Source: Procambarus clarkii
Lineage: Eukaryota; Arthropoda; Malacostraca; Decapoda; Cambaridae
Assembly (NCBI RefSeq): GCF_040958095.1
Contig: NC_091188.1
Span: forward strand, 2,902,681 to 2,966,680
Direction of reading: 5' to 3'
Length of the DNA: 64,000 nt
The translations under genes were made by a program, and so were the position numbers. Positions within the stretch are counted from its first letter, which is position 1; each line of letters begins with the position of its first letter. The notes under the pieces are model-generated. The model was not told where the DNA came from. It saw nothing but the letters and a program-made list of their open reading frames with translations, and did not search any database. Of this stretch, positions 49,371 through 63,134 are shown piece by piece.

Positions 49371-52300
49371 TAATAAGAAAACATATATTTGCAATCCCTG
49401 TTTACATCCTCTGATATCCTAATGCAGCGTGAGAGGCGTCAGACGTGGTCGGTGAACCAGGAAGTTCCTATGACAGGGGTAAACAAACAAGGAATCTCGA
49501 CGGTAGTCAAGTTGATGAACAAAATCCATTTAATTTGGCACAATGCATTCCACTCATTTCCAGAACTTTTCTCAACTTTTACTTATAAAAAGAGAAACTG
49601 GTAAGTGAAATATGTAAAATAATTATTTCAGTACAGTTGTCGATTATTATTATTTAACTGAAGTGGCCGTTGTTGTTCGAGCGATGAACAGGAAGCACTT
49701 TCCACTTCATATCGTTTTCACTAATGTGGCATCTTGACTTCACCACCAAGTCCCTCTCTCCCCCAGCATCCCAAACCCTCGGCTCCCCTGAGTACTTTCA
49801 AAACATGAAATTCATGAGACATTTCTTCACTACACATTGTCTTAAAAATTATATCTTTACCATGTCCGACATTTTCGGGTGTTCAGGATCTCCTCAGAGC
49901 CCAAACGTTTTAGGCATCGAGAGCTTAAATGTGACTGACCCCTGTGGTTTCCTAAGAAATCGTAGTCTTTGGAGCCGATTTTCTTTAATGAATTCAGAAA
50001 ATGGTCATTGTGTCAGGGGAAGACTTACAAAAGTTTCGCAGTATCTACTGTTTTCAGTAAAATCCAACCATCGCTAAAGGCAAAGAGCCTGAACCCTCAT
50101 AAAGTTCTTAACTTACGTTGAGTCTCAATGTGAAGAATTTTAGATTATTAGTATTGCAAGAATTTGAGTGAAACATTTTATGAGGTGCATTTGGAGCATA
50201 TGAAGTGAGTGAAGCAATAATCAAGAAAAGCTTGTTACATAGTTATTAAACAAATAGTCAATCATCTTCATCAAAACACTTAGCCCATCCTCCAAACAAA
50301 GACCCAAAAGTGATTCCATGCTCCCGCTAAACCGCCTGTTTATTAATGAAAAACGGTTTACACACGATTCACAACTTATTTCGTTCGAACAGTTCTGGAA
50401 CAAGTGCTTCACTGATGAATTTTGTTCGAACCATAAAGCTGTAAATGTTTCACCCACATACTACAAATACAAATAATCGCCAACAGAACCTAAACACCTA
50501 ACCTAACGTAACCTATGCCTATATATATATGCACAATATGCTAATATATTATAATATTAATTTATATTTGAGAAAATTCCCGTTTTGGATAAACAGCATG
50601 TAAAAATTTATGAATGCGTCTGTGGGGTCGACCGCTGGATGTAATGGACTTGAATCGAGGATGGGTTGCCAAACACTTGATGGGGCACTAGTCGGTACCC
50701 GGGTCGTCTCTCTACCCAGGCTTCTCCCACATATCTTCTTAGGTCTCCCCCCCCCCCCCCCCCAAAACACACACTGTCCGCCTCCCCATCTCTTCTAACA
50801 CACACCTCCCCCGTCTCGTCTCATCACTATAACCATTTTCACAACACACTGTTTCATCACTGTAAACACCAGACACCATCTCCCCTTACACAATCCCTAT
50901 CTCCACCGACACATAATCTCTCCATATCCCCCATCACTCATATTTATACGAACGATAAACTCTACGGACTGTTTGGTGGGAAACTAAATCCACATTTCTC
51001 CCCCAAACACGTAAGAAAAAATCCATGAACAAAATAGTCACTCAGGCGTTAACTGAAACAAGGGCATAATTCTTAATGTCTGGAACGAAATCATCTATCG
51101 CCGTGATGTTCAGCGGGCTATTAGCGGAGTCACATGGATGTTTACTGATGTACTGACCAATCTACGGTAGACCATTTAATAATACAACAGTGCCTCCTGT
51201 TATCACTATAACCATGTTATTAGTTGCCACAAACCGTTTTAAGAAGCTCCAATATATGTTAATTCATTAAGGCTTATAAAAGGCAATAATTTGTAAACAT
51301 AATTTAGGCGAAGACGAGAGGCGGCTTAAAGCTGTTATGGTGTCATCTATAGTTAGTAATTGTTCATTGGACTCAGCATGAGTAAGAACATCACTCGTCT
51401 AGTGAGCTCCGGGGGTCTAAACTGAAGTCGATTTAACCTATTTAATGAGTGAGTTATGACACAATCATATAATATTGCGATATGTTTGAAAAGTTTTTTA
51501 TGCTGTATTATCGAGTTAAAACAATCAGTATTTTGATTAACTATCCTAATGGTATTTATGCCAGAACTTAATGTATGAAACAGATCATTGAAGATAATGT
51601 TTTAAAGTACTATCGTTACGTTACGAACACTCTCTTCACTTTAATGTACATTATGAAAAGTCTAAAGAATTATATAAAGTAGAGGTATTGCTGTTTTGAG
51701 TGTTAGTTATTATTATTCAGTCTGATACGAAATGTTCAGTTTAGTTTATTCATTAAGTCATGTATTCCCATGCTGTTGATGGGGATGAAATGGTTACAGA
51801 GGCACATAATGGTCTCAGGAGCCGGACCCTAATGTTAGTTATGATAACTAGATACGGCAATTATTTTGGGAAAAACTTACCAAAATGCCGTAGTGCTTGA
51901 TCAAAGGTGAAGACCATATATATGCCTAGTGGACCAAACTCTCACAAGTCAAGCCTGGCCTCGGGCCGGGCTTGGGGAGTAGAAGAACTCCCAGAACAAC
52001 ACCAAGCAGCTATATGTGTAAGTGTATTAAAAGCAAAATTTTCAGATGTAACCTAAACCCTTTCTCAAGGTGCTGTATACAGTATTATGAACACTGTATA
52101 TAATATCTTGAGAAGATGAAGGTTTCATCCGAAAACGTGGTATTTAAAGCATTTACACATATATTCAGTCTTTCCTTCACCTTCAATCAATTTTAAAACT
52201 GAAATTTTTGACTGTAACTGGAGATAATGAATAACATCCAAAGAACACCCAGGACGCAACGGTTACTAAGCTTTAAAAAAAACACAATTGTTCTCATCAC

Positions 52301-52508
52301 TGACAAGCAAAAAATTTATTCACATAATTATTTCATATAGCGGTAATATCAACTGAACTGGAAAACTATATACAATATGTTTAGATGACGAGCATATATT
52401 TTTAAATAAATAAAATTTTCAGAATTATTTCTTTATTATGTGTTGCGCCGAATATGTCACCGATACCTACATGACAGACACTCTCCGGCTAATCTCAGGG
52501 AAAGGAAA
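49371..52508. other. Spacer 8, older layout with a small insertion
   Basis: 49,730-50,220 matches spacer 7. 50,660-50,960 is a pyrimidine-rich repeat with a poly-C run (50,746-50,763). 51,590-51,880 is the LINE-free site. About 51,927-52,005 holds an 80-bp insertion (AAGCCTGGCCTCGGGCCGGG, GGAGTAGAAGAACTCCCAG) flanked by TATATG-like words and absent from spacer 7. Confidence 0.6.
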
Positions 52509-52666
52509 ATCACGAAAGGAAAGGCAAAGTCATGGGCGACCTTGGGTGCGTGTGGCGGTGGGATGGTGAGGCTTTTGATTTGGGGTCCGGCTGGCGGTAT
52601 AAAGCCAGGTTGGAGACCAGGGAGGAGTCAGTGTCTGCTCATCACCCCATCACTACACTACCAAAC
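52509..52666 (+). promoter_or_regulatory. Promoter and 5' UTR of copy 9
   Basis: FTZ-F1-type site 52,537-52,545, TATAAAG 52,598-52,604, TCAGT 52,628-52,632. About ten extra bases (GAAAGGAAAGG) split the upstream ATCACCAAGTCATGG motif. Confidence 0.75.
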
Positions 52667-53831
52667 ATGTTCCCTTCTGTATGTATTATTCAAAATGAAT
52701 TCAGGATGAAATTGAGTGCTTAATTATAGATATATTCCAAGCTTTTCATAATCAAAATCAACTCATGTTTTTTAAACGCTCTTCTGTTACATGATTCTTG
52801 TGACGACTCAAGATCAAATAATCGATAGAGTTGCATAGAACTCTCACATAAAAGGGATTATTAACAATATTTATGATAGAATTATACTACCAATAAAATT
52901 AAGTGGTTCGATATTAAATACATTTTTCTTTTAGATTAACGAACAGCCTTTAGCTCTAAAATATAAAATTCAATCTCATTCACTAGATAGATAATTTAAC
53001 TTCAGAACGAATTCAGTAATAATACTACAAATTACACTATTCTGTTAACGTGCAATTATAGATATAGCGATCATTGAGGAAAACGCCACCACAAAAATTA
53101 TTTTCAAACGCATTTTAGGCAATATTTCTTAACACAGAATTCTGAATGTTAAGTGACATTTCAAAGGTTCCTCCCCCTCTTTCAATGTATTTGATTAGTA
53201 AGATTTTGAGGTCATTGTTAATTTAGTTTTGCCTCTTTAGTTGAAAATTAAAAAATTAAAGACAACAATCAAGAAAAGTCTATTGCTTACCAGAAAGCGG
53301 CAAGGCGTCTAAGTGTCTCAATTGTTCCATGACAGTCTAAAAATATAGTAAAAATATACAGCAATGCAATGCAAAATACACAACAGTTATGTCTTGTGTT
53401 CCCACAGGTGGTGTTAATGTGCATGCTGGTGGCCGCTGGTGTGGCTCTCCCAGGTGGATACCAGCAACCATCCTATGTGCGTCATCATGTGTTTCACGAT
53501 TTTCTAACTTTAATTCACCAAATACTATTCAAGAGCTTGATTATTATATATAATAAAACACTATATGAAACATAATAATGATGTCACTTTGATGTGTCCA
53601 CAGGCGCCTCTGCCCTACGATTTTAACTACGGGATCAACTCTGGAGCCACCAACTTCGGCCAGCAAGAGAGTGGCAACAATGGCAACGCCAAGGGCTCCT
53701 ACTGGGTCAACTTACCTGACGGTCGCGTCCAGAGGGTTGATTACTGGGCCGACGGTAGCGGATATCATGCTACCGTGAGCTTCCAGGGCACCGCCAAACA
53801 TCCCAGCTATGCTCCCTCTTATGGCTACTAA
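52667..53831 (+). CDS. Pro-resilin-like RR cuticle protein, copy 9
   Basis: Exons 52,667-52,678, 53,408-53,476, 53,604-53,831; introns 729 and 127 nt. Exon 1 reads ATGTTCCCTTCT, so residue 3 is Pro instead of Thr. Residue 25 is Pro. The 3' UTR is strongly diverged from copies 1-8 soon after the stop. Poly(A) signal AATAAA at 54,063. Confidence 0.92.
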
Positions 53832-54370
53832 CGACTGTCCAGCAACACATTAACTGATAACCTCTGTCTTGCATATGCTCTGTTTCACTTGTTAAATGGG
53901 TCTGTTCCTGAGTTTCAATAGTAGGCAACTATTAGTTGGTGTAAATAATTTGTCAGAATATTATTTTGTTGTAACTATACAAACATTATATATGTATAGA
54001 GTATGTAATGTATTACATGAAGTTCAACGACATTTTTGCATCTAGAAAGAATGTTAAAGTCCAATAAATAAACTCAATAAATATAATCATCTATTTTCAA
54101 TCTCTATTCACACACTGATTTCCTAATGTACTAAGTGAAAAGTCCTGGGTACTAAGTCTCAACGTCAGTGAACTAATTTCCTCGTAGAGTTGCTAATGTA
54201 TTGTGCGAGGTGTCCAGTATAGTCAGTCAGGGGGGGTAATGTTGACGGCGATAACAAAGCACTACACGCCACATTCTTCTGTCTAGAGATGATGGGCGAC
54301 AGACAGGAAAGGAACTCTGCTGTGCTACTCAGTATTTTATGAAGCGATGGCAGTGTGCTCTTCTGTCAGA

Positions 54371-54628
54371 GCCAGGATTCATCAAGCATTTACGCATCCT
54401 TTTGCGAAACCTGTACATCTTTCCTCAATCATGGTGGCTTTGTTTACACTTGTTAAGCCATTAAGAGCTCCGAAGCACTGTGAGATTGTTGATAAGAATA
54501 ATAACTTTGGTTTGTGAAGATTCGAAGCTCGTATTATTAAGTGATAACTGTAAACAAACCTTTTGTGATTGTTGAAAGATATACAGGTTTCGTAAATGGT
54601 TGAGTAAATGCTTGAGGAATCCTGGCCC
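54371..54628. mobile_element. MITE with long terminal inverted repeats, copy B
   Basis: Second member of the 16,815-17,072 family: the left end GCCAGGATTCATCAAGCATT and the right end GAGGAATCCTGGCCC are inverted copies, with matching inner words (TGTACATCTTTCCTCAATC, GGCTTTGTTTACA). It is similar in length to copy A and more diverged from perfect arms. Confidence 0.8.
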
Positions 54629-54924
54629 AGCTGATCTTGTGGGAGTTTACTGGGCGAGAGTAATAATATTACCTGTGTATTTGAGGTCCGGGTCTGTTTT
54701 TGAAGCTAACCTTTTCCCAGGGGAAGTTTAACTTTGGTGCCCTTTTAGTGTCCATGACAGAAAGAATCAGGAATCAAACTGTTAATCAAGAGAATCAAAC
54801 CACCATACCAAGGAATCAGATTATCAAAGATTTTACACCACTCAAGGAATTTTAGCATGTTGGGTTTTTATTTCATTAAATCTATTACTTTTCATCTTTG
54901 GATTTGGAAGATTCCTAACATATG

Positions 54925-55030
54925 ACGTGGCGCCCCCTAGCTCGTGGAGCCCCCTAGGAAATGGCGCCCCCTAGCAAGTGGCGCCCCCTAGCAAGTAGCG
55001 CCCCCTAGCTCGTGGCGCCCCCTAGCTCGA
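54925..55030. repeat. 17-bp GGCGCCCCCTAG minisatellite
   Basis: About six units of TGGCGCCCCCTAGCTCG with CTCG/CAAG/GAAA variants. Confidence 0.85.
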
Positions 55031-55492
55031 CAGTTGCCTGACTTGCCAGTACCTTAAGCCGGCTGAGAGGCATGAATTGGAAGAGGATGTATTTTTAACC
55101 TGTACGTGTAGGCCAACATGTCATCTAAAAATTATAGTCCCCCATTATTACTATAGAAAGAAGTACACAATGCTAACTTTTGCACAAAAATGTCCACTTT
55201 ATGTACTATTCATTTTGTAGAGCCCGAGAAAGAAGACAACAACCAAACCTAAACTTTCCTTGGTCTAGTACAGTACATATTTGTACTAAATTAAGACTTA
55301 AAATGGCATGTATATGGCATGGGATTACTTATTCACGCTTGTGACTGGTTTAGTTTGATTTGCTCTTTAAAGTATTCAAATAGTACAAAACGTTGACATT
55401 CTTTGCCGTACAATACAGGAATTGTACATTCCATCCACAGTAGCTATAGGTTATCTATTTTTTGGAGGATGGTGTGTGTGTGTGTGTGTGTG

Positions 55493-55786
55493 TATTCACC
55501 TAGTTGTGCTTGCGGGGGATGAACTCTGCTCTTTCGGCCCGCCTCTCAACTGTCAATCAATCAACTGTTACTAACTACTAACTATTCACCAACCTCCCAC
55601 ACACACACACACACCAGGAAGCAGCCCGTAACAGCTGTCTAACTACCAGGTACCTATTTACTGCTAGGTAACAGGTGCATCAGGGTGAAGGAAACTCTGC
55701 CCATTGTTCCTCGCCGGCGCCGGGAATCGAACCTAGGCTACGGGATTACGAGTCCCACGCGCTGTCCACTCAGCTACCAGCTCCCC
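55493..55786 (-). mobile_element. tRNA-derived SINE, tail type A
   Basis: The minus strand begins GGGGAGCTGGTAGCTGAGTGG with a good A box and B box (GGTTCGATTCCC), then the same body and tail as the SINE at 13.1-13.4 kb, ending ACAACTAGGTGAATACACAC before (CA)n. It is full length. Confidence 0.85.
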
Positions 55787-55789
55787 AGG

Positions 55790-56150
55790 TGTGTGTGTGT
55801 ATACTCACCTATTTGTGCCTGCAGGATCAAGCATTGACTCTTGGATACCGCCTTTCTAGCCATCGGTTGTTTACAGCAATGGCTCCGGTCCTATTTCCCT
55901 ATCGTACCTAGTTTTAAAATTATGAATAGAGTTTGCTTCCACAACTTGCTCCTTAAGTGCATTTCATTTTCCCACTGCTCTCACGCTAAAAGAAAACTTC
56001 CTAACATCCCTGTGACTCACGTAAGTTTTCAGCTTCCAACCATGTCCCCTCGTTCTGTTACTATTTCGTGTAAACATTTAATCTATTTCCACTTTGTCAA
56101 TTTCCCTGAGTATTTTATACGTTCCTAATCATATCCTGATTTTTTTATTT
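55790..56150 (-). mobile_element. LINE 3' fragment, family of the 12.96 kb piece
   Basis: The minus strand carries a decayed reverse-transcriptase C-terminus (NRTRGHGWKLKT, VSHRDVRKFSFSVRAVGK readable), then the 3' UTR with TGTAAACAACCGATGGCTAG and CCTGCAGGCACAAATAGG, ending GTGAGTATACACAC. Confidence 0.75.
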
Positions 56151-56159
56151 TTTTTTATC

Positions 56160-56163
<4 letters not shown>

Positions 56164-56212
<49 letters not shown>
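56164..56212. repeat. (TG)n microsatellite
   Basis: Reads as the (CA)n tail of the minus-strand LINE that follows at 56,213-56,815. Confidence 0.9.
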
Positions 56213-57006
<794 letters not shown>

Positions 57007-57050
57007 AGACACGCACGCGCGCATTGACGACGTCTCTCAGGGAGAGGAAA

Positions 57051-57196
57051 ATCACCAAGTCATGGGCGACCTTGGGTGAGTGTGGCGGGGGGATGGTGAG
57101 GCTGGTGACTCGGGGTCCGGCTGGAGGTATAAAGTCAGGCTGGAGACCAGGGAAGAGTCAGTGTCTGCTCACCACCCCATCACCACACTACCAAAC
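57051..57196 (+). promoter_or_regulatory. Promoter and 5' UTR of copy 10
   Basis: FTZ-F1-type site 57,067-57,075, TATAAAG 57,128-57,134, TCAGT 57,158-57,162. Array-type sequence begins only about 15-30 bp before this block; further upstream lies the microsatellite and LINE/SINE train. Confidence 0.75.
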
Positions 57197-57997
57197 ATGT
57201 TTACTTCTGTATGTATTCAGATTTAATGCAGGATGAAATTGGATGTTTAATCATAATTATATTACAAACTTTTCATGATCAATTTCAGTTCAAGTATTAG
57301 AAATATTTATCTATTACATGACACTTGTGACGATCCAAGAACAAATAAAGTAGATTGCCGCAAAATACTAGCAGACAAAATGGATTATTGACAATCTCCA
57401 TTTCAAAATTAACAATCACTTGAAAGATTGTAGTCGTTAAATATATGTTACCTACAAAAATGTCATTAAAGTGGCAAGGTGCCCATGAATCGTTCGATGA
57501 CAGTCTAAAACAATAAAGAACTTCGACGAAGAAATCAATTAAATAATACATAATTAACTACAGTTAATGTCTTGTGTTCCCACAGGTGGTGTTGATGTGC
57601 ATGCTGGTGGCCGCTGGTGTGGCTCTCCCAGGTGGATACCAGCAAGCATCTTATGTACGTCATCACGTGTTTCACGATTTTCTAACTTTAACATAATACC
57701 ATCATTATATATAATAAATTATTGTGTGAAGATGGCATTAAAAATGTTACTTTGATGACGTGTCCACAGGCGCCTCTGCCCTACGATTTCAACTACGGGA
57801 TCAACTCTGGAGCCACCAACTTCGGCCAGCAAGAGAGCGGCAACAATGGCAACGCCAAGGGCTCCTACTGGGTCAACTTACCTGACGGTCGCGTCCAGAG
57901 GGTTGATTACTGGGCCGACGGTAGCGGATATCATGCTACCGTGAGCTTCCAGGGCACCGCCAAACATCCCAGCTATGCTCCCTCTTATGGCTACTAA
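57197..57997 (+). CDS. Pro-resilin-like RR cuticle protein, copy 10
   Basis: Exons 57,197-57,208, 57,586-57,654, 57,770-57,997. Intron 1 is short (377 nt), intron 2 is 115 nt. Exon 1 has a synonymous TTT for TTC. Residue 25 is Ala. The RR domain is identical to copy 1 although the 3' UTR shares little with the other copies. Poly(A) signal at 58,235. Confidence 0.92.
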
Positions 57998-58240
57998 CTT
58001 CTGGTCGTTACTCCTTAACTGATAAATTCTGTCCAGCATCTACTGCTTCGTTTCACTTGTTAATTAGATATAAGTTTATTTAGTAAGCAACTACTAATTT
58101 GATAATATAATTTATAAACATCTTGTTTCTTGCATTTTGTTCACTTTTATATGTTTTATAGTGATGTTTTATTAATATAACACAATACAACTAATTAATT
58201 TATAAATTGTTAATATGAATATAAATGTACATTAAATAAA

Positions 58241-60816
58241 TAACTACAATAAGCAAACATTAATTTTATATCCTTGTTTACTTACTCTCTCAGTTCCTAA
58301 TGCACCGTAATAGGTGAGTCAGGGTGTTGCTATGCAGCCCGTTCTCAGAGCAAATTTATTACCGCAAGAGATTAACCCCCACCCTCCTCAAAACACCTAG
58401 ATAGTTATCTAGATATTTGTGATGGTCTGGAAGCATATTACGGTTCCAATAATCGTCTAACTCGTAAACTGGCAAGTGAATATTTGTCCTGACAGTGAAT
58501 ATTCTCATGTTATAACTTTATTTCATTGAAAATCGTTGGTTTAATATATGAAAAATATGCTGACGCGCTTTCTTTGAAATGGAATAAAGAATTTGTTTTT
58601 TTCTGTAAACGAAATTCAAGGGTACACATAAATAGTTTTCTTATTCTATTTTTCACATTTTGTATACTATTATAGTAGGCATCCATCAGTCTCAGGAGAC
58701 TATGGAGTTACGCTCTGGTTGTCGGTTTATTACACTTTATTACAAACATAATGAAATTTAGCCGAACCTAAACTAATCTTAACCTAATCATGGATTGAAA
58801 GTTGATGATAGCACTAATTACGTAATGGTTTTCAATCCATTACCCTGATCTGATTTTCTCCCTGAGGACTACTATAACAGAGGGTAAACAAAAAATCTGA
58901 ACGATAGTCAGAGGAATGAAAACTTTTTCCATTAAATTTGGCAAAATGGATTTCTGTCCTCAGAATTTTTCCACTTTCACTGATAAAAGGAAAAAAGGTA
59001 AGTAATTTATGTAAAATAATAATACGAATGTAATTGTGATTTACTATTATTCATCTAAGGTGCCCAGCGTTGTTCAGGCGATGAACAAGGATCACATTTT
59101 CATTATACACGAACTTAGTCAATGTGACATCTTCACTACTATGGCCGACTCATCCTGTTCCCTGAGTACTTTAGATTCTGAAATTCGTGGGATATGGCTT
59201 CACTCATAGTCACAAACAGAGCTCATCTTGAATTGAAATATAAGTGCCTTCATTTTATTTTTTATTACATACTTGTATAAAAATATAACATCCTCATTAC
59301 TATGACATTTTTGTGTCTTCAAGGTTCCGCTGCAGCCTAAACATTTTGGTTATGAAAGCCTCTATGTGACTACTGTGGTTACCTCATAAATTGTTGTCTT
59401 TGGAATAGGAAATTTCTTATGATAATAAGAGTTTGGTAATCGTGTCAGGGAAAATATACAAATGCTTCCTATGTTACTACTATCTTGAGCAGAAACCAAT
59501 CATACCTAAAGGCAGAGCATAGAAGCTGAAGCATCATGTAGTTCCGAGCCTACTTCAAGTCTCAATGTAACGTATTTTAAATCATTTGTATTTCAAGAAT
59601 GTTGGTGAAATATGTTTATGAGGTGAGCTTTGAACAAATATTTGTGAAAACCGAAAAGTACTAAAATCCATACATCCCTGCCTTGCCTACACTATAATTT
59701 AACACTATTACATTCTCTGACGAACAAGACAGTGAAACTAGAAATAAAAATTATGGAAACAGGGTTTTCGTGAAGCTCAATAAAGTTATGTACCAATGAG
59801 ACAATATTGAAACAATTAATGGGATCGAACTCGCTTCCCTAAACTCCCCTAGACACACGCGCTACCGACTGAACCATGATGAGTTCAAAGTTTTTTAACC
59901 AGAAATTCTACCAGACTTACCACGAGTTTGAAAGGCGCCGTCCGGTACCACAATACATGTTTACTGGAAATCCGGCCACTCACAGGACGAGTGAAGAACA
60001 TCACTCTTCCAGTGAGTGATGGCTCTGGGGCAAAAAATGTGATTTTAAGTCAACGTAACCTATTTAATGAGACAGAGAGTTATGGCACAATACCAAAATG
60101 TTAAAAAGCTGTTTGTGCTGAATTACCGAGCTGAGGCAATCAGTGTTTGTCGAATAAGATTTACTGTATTTAAGCCAGAAATTAATGTATGAATCAGCTC
60201 ATTGAAGATAGAGCTTAATGGTATTAACATTCCATTATGAAGGCACTCTTCATTATAATACTAAATAATTATAAAGCACAATCAAATACAATGTTAAGTA
60301 GAGAGAAATGTTGCTGTTTTTAAAGTGTTAGCAATCTTGCTTCGTTCAATATATATTTTTGTGTTTATTTCATTAATTAAGCACCAAGCACCGATCCTGT
60401 GGGAGGGGATGAAAGGGTTACAGATGCTCATAGTGAGCTCAGGAGCTGGGTCCCAGTGTTCATTATGATAACCAGCATGAGAACGAATTATTACTACTGG
60501 AATATTGTTGACATCATAACCGTATATAATGAACAGCATCCTACAACGACCCTAGGCTCTTCCCTCACTAAGCTTTAACAAGGACGCAGCTCTCCTTACC
60601 AATAACATAAGCCAAATACTTATTAAAAGTTTTAATTAAAACATCAGCAATGTTAATCGAACTGGAAAGGTAAATACGAAAAGTGTTTAGAAGACGAACA
60701 ACAATTATGGAATGAGATCAAATCTACAGAGACGTTGCTTTATTTTGTGAGCGCCCAAGATATGTCACAGATAGCTGCATGACTTGCGACTCCTACTTCT
60801 CGACGGGTGAGGAAAC
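58241..60816. other. Spacer 10, old and diverged
   Basis: 58,680-58,740 (GGCATCCATCAGTCTCAGGA) is a dispersed repeat scrap. 59,080-59,620 is a diverged relative of the 45.8-46.3 kb segment of spacer 7. 59,990-60,480 keeps the LINE-free arrangement (AGGAGCTGGGTCCCAGTGTT). No gene is seen. Confidence 0.55.
59818..59885 (-). mobile_element. SINE head, tRNA-like
   Basis: On the minus strand TGGTTCAGTCGGTAGCGCG (A box) and GAGTTCGATCCC (B box) lie at tRNA spacing. The stems are poor, so it is a SINE relic rather than a tRNA gene. The 3' extent (towards lower coordinates) is unclear. Confidence 0.5.
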
Positions 60817-60949
60817 TTACCAAGTCATGGGCAACCTTGGGTGAGTGTGGCGGCGGGATGGTGAGGCTGGTGACTCGAGGTATAAAGCCAGGCTGGAGAC
60901 CAGGGAGGAGTCAGTGTCTGATCACCGCCTCATCACCACACTATCAAAC
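60817..60949 (+). promoter_or_regulatory. Promoter and 5' UTR of copy 11, altered
   Basis: TATAAAG 60,881-60,887 and TCAGT 60,911-60,915 are intact. The FTZ-F1-type site (60,832-60,840) reads CAACCTTGG, that is CCAAGGTTG on the minus strand, losing the consensus C. About 12 bp (GGGTCCGGCTGG) upstream of TATA are deleted. Confidence 0.7.
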
Positions 60950-62224
60950 ATGTTCACTTCTGTATGTATTATTTAGCTTGAATTCAGGATGAAATTGAGT
61001 AGTCAGTCATAGATATATTCCAAACTTCTCATGGTCAAAAGCAGTTCAAGTCTTTGTAAACGCTCTTTTATCACATGACCCCGTGACGACTCTAGATCAA
61101 ATAATTTAGAGCTACATAAAACTTTCCCCAAAATTGAAAAAAAAATTTAATGCAACTCTGCGGCCTGTAAAATGTAGTTTGTAGTCAAAGACATTGTCTT
61201 TCATCACAACGGACAACCTTAACCTCTAAAATATTAAAATTGTGTAAATTCAAGTTTTACAAGGGACTACCCCATTATTTCTCACATGAAGCCCTGACAA
61301 TAATATCTTTCTCGTTTACACTCAAGACACCACAACCTCTCAACGACACTTATAATGACGCTACAACTGCTAAACGTTTAAGCCAGTATGACTATATATT
61401 AGACAGCACAAGATATAGTGAGTTACAGGCCAAAATGTTTTCGGAGTCTATTAGCGTGCAAGTATAGATATATATACAGTGGTAGCAGAGTCCCACTCCC
61501 AGACACTTACAAAAGTTCCTCTCACCGTTATTACTTACACTTTGAGTACTGTTTGGAGTTTGTGTTTGCGTCTATAATTTAGAGGTAAATCATTTTACTT
61601 CTTTATAGGAGTAAAATTTACTTTACTTCCTTGGAAAGTAAAAAAAAAATTACTATAATTACTATCTACCAATAATCATTAAAGTGGCAATGCGTTCAAA
61701 TGTCATAACCGCTCGTGACAGTCCAAAAACGGATCAAAATTAGACGAGGAAAACACTGTAACAACCCACAACAGCTAATATTTTGTATATCCACAGGTGG
61801 TATTAATGTGCATGCTGGTGGCCGCTGGTGTGGCTCTCCCAGGTGGATACCAGCAACCATCCTATGTACGTCATCACGTGTTTCACGATTTCTTAACTTT
61901 AATTCACAAAATACTATACAATTGCTTTACAATTATATATTATAAAATACTATGTGAAATGGCAATAATGATGCTACTTTGATAATGTGTCCACAGGCGC
62001 CTTTGCCCTACGATTTCAACTACGGGATCAACTCTGGAGCCACCAACTTCGGCCAGCAAGAGAGCGGCAACAATGGCAACGCCAAGGGCTCCTACTGGGT
62101 CAACTTACCTGACGGTCGCGTCCAGAGGGTTGATTACTGGGCCGACGGTAGCGGATATCATGCTACCGTGAGCTTCCAGGGCACCGCCAAACATCCCAGC
62201 TATGCTCCCTCTTATGGCTACTAA
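60950..62224 (+). CDS. Pro-resilin-like RR cuticle protein, copy 11
   Basis: Exons 60,950-60,961, 61,797-61,865, 61,997-62,224; introns 835 and 131 nt. The second exon 2 codon is GTA instead of GTG (synonymous). Residue 25 is Pro. The coding sequence is intact and the RR domain unchanged, but the promoter is altered, so expression may differ. No AATAAA is close; AATATA at 62,461 is the nearest candidate. Confidence 0.9.
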
Positions 62225-62466
62225 CTTCTCTTAACAACACATTAACAGATAACCTTTCTGTCTTACATTTGTTGTGTTCAATTGTTAAACAGACCTCTTT
62301 CTGGGTTTCCTTATTTGGCAAGTATGGATTAGTTTTTATAATTTATAAATATATTATTTGTTGTCTTGGATACCTTATGTTTTTATAGTGAAGTGTTATA
62401 TAAATCAGTATAAAACTTAATGAATTATGTACAGATTGAAAGAATGGTCAATGGAGAGTAAATATA

Positions 62467-63130
62467 TAGTCAAAATATGTAATCATTTTATTATAATCCT
62501 CATATAATTCCCCCACTAAGTGAATGAGTTCCTAATACACAGTGAAAGGTGTCCCAGGTGGTCAGAGCTAGTGATTTGCTAACATGGGAAATAAACAGGA
62601 TTCTCGACGATAGTCAGAGTGATAAAATGGAAACCAAAAATGTTTTTTATCAGATACAATAGACTTCTGTTCTTCCCAGAAATCCCATCTTTACTACTCA
62701 AGACTACCATCAATGTGACAGCTTCCATGTCATGGTTGACCGACCATGAGCACTTCATCTTGAAAACTTCCGGAATTAAATTAGTTTTAAACTTGCTCAC
62801 TCGTACAGCCACCATTCCCAACTCAACAGAAACACGAACTCCTTTAATAACATTCACATTAAAATGTCCGACATTCTCGAGTCCTAAGAGTCAGCCCAGA
62901 ACCCCAAATTATTAGGTTATGAGGACCTCTTTGATGTCCTCTTTCTACCTCTTTGATGGGTAGTCTTACACTGCTAGCCCTGAAATGTCTGATGAGTGGT
63001 CAAGGGCCTGGAAGACCTTATGGTGGTACTACTATCCTTGTGGTATAACATCATGCAATGTAAAGTTTATAGCCATTACCGTATCAGGAGGCGCACTGCC
63101 TCTGTAGTTGACTGTAATGGTGCTCGGCAG
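62467..63130. other. Spacer 11
   Basis: 62,520-62,960 is a diverged relative of the 45.5-46.0 kb segment of spacer 7 (ATGTCCGACATTCTCGAGTC, CAGCCCAGAACCCCAAATTA). It then gives way to LINE sequence. No gene is seen. Confidence 0.5.
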
Positions 63131-63134
63131 TATT

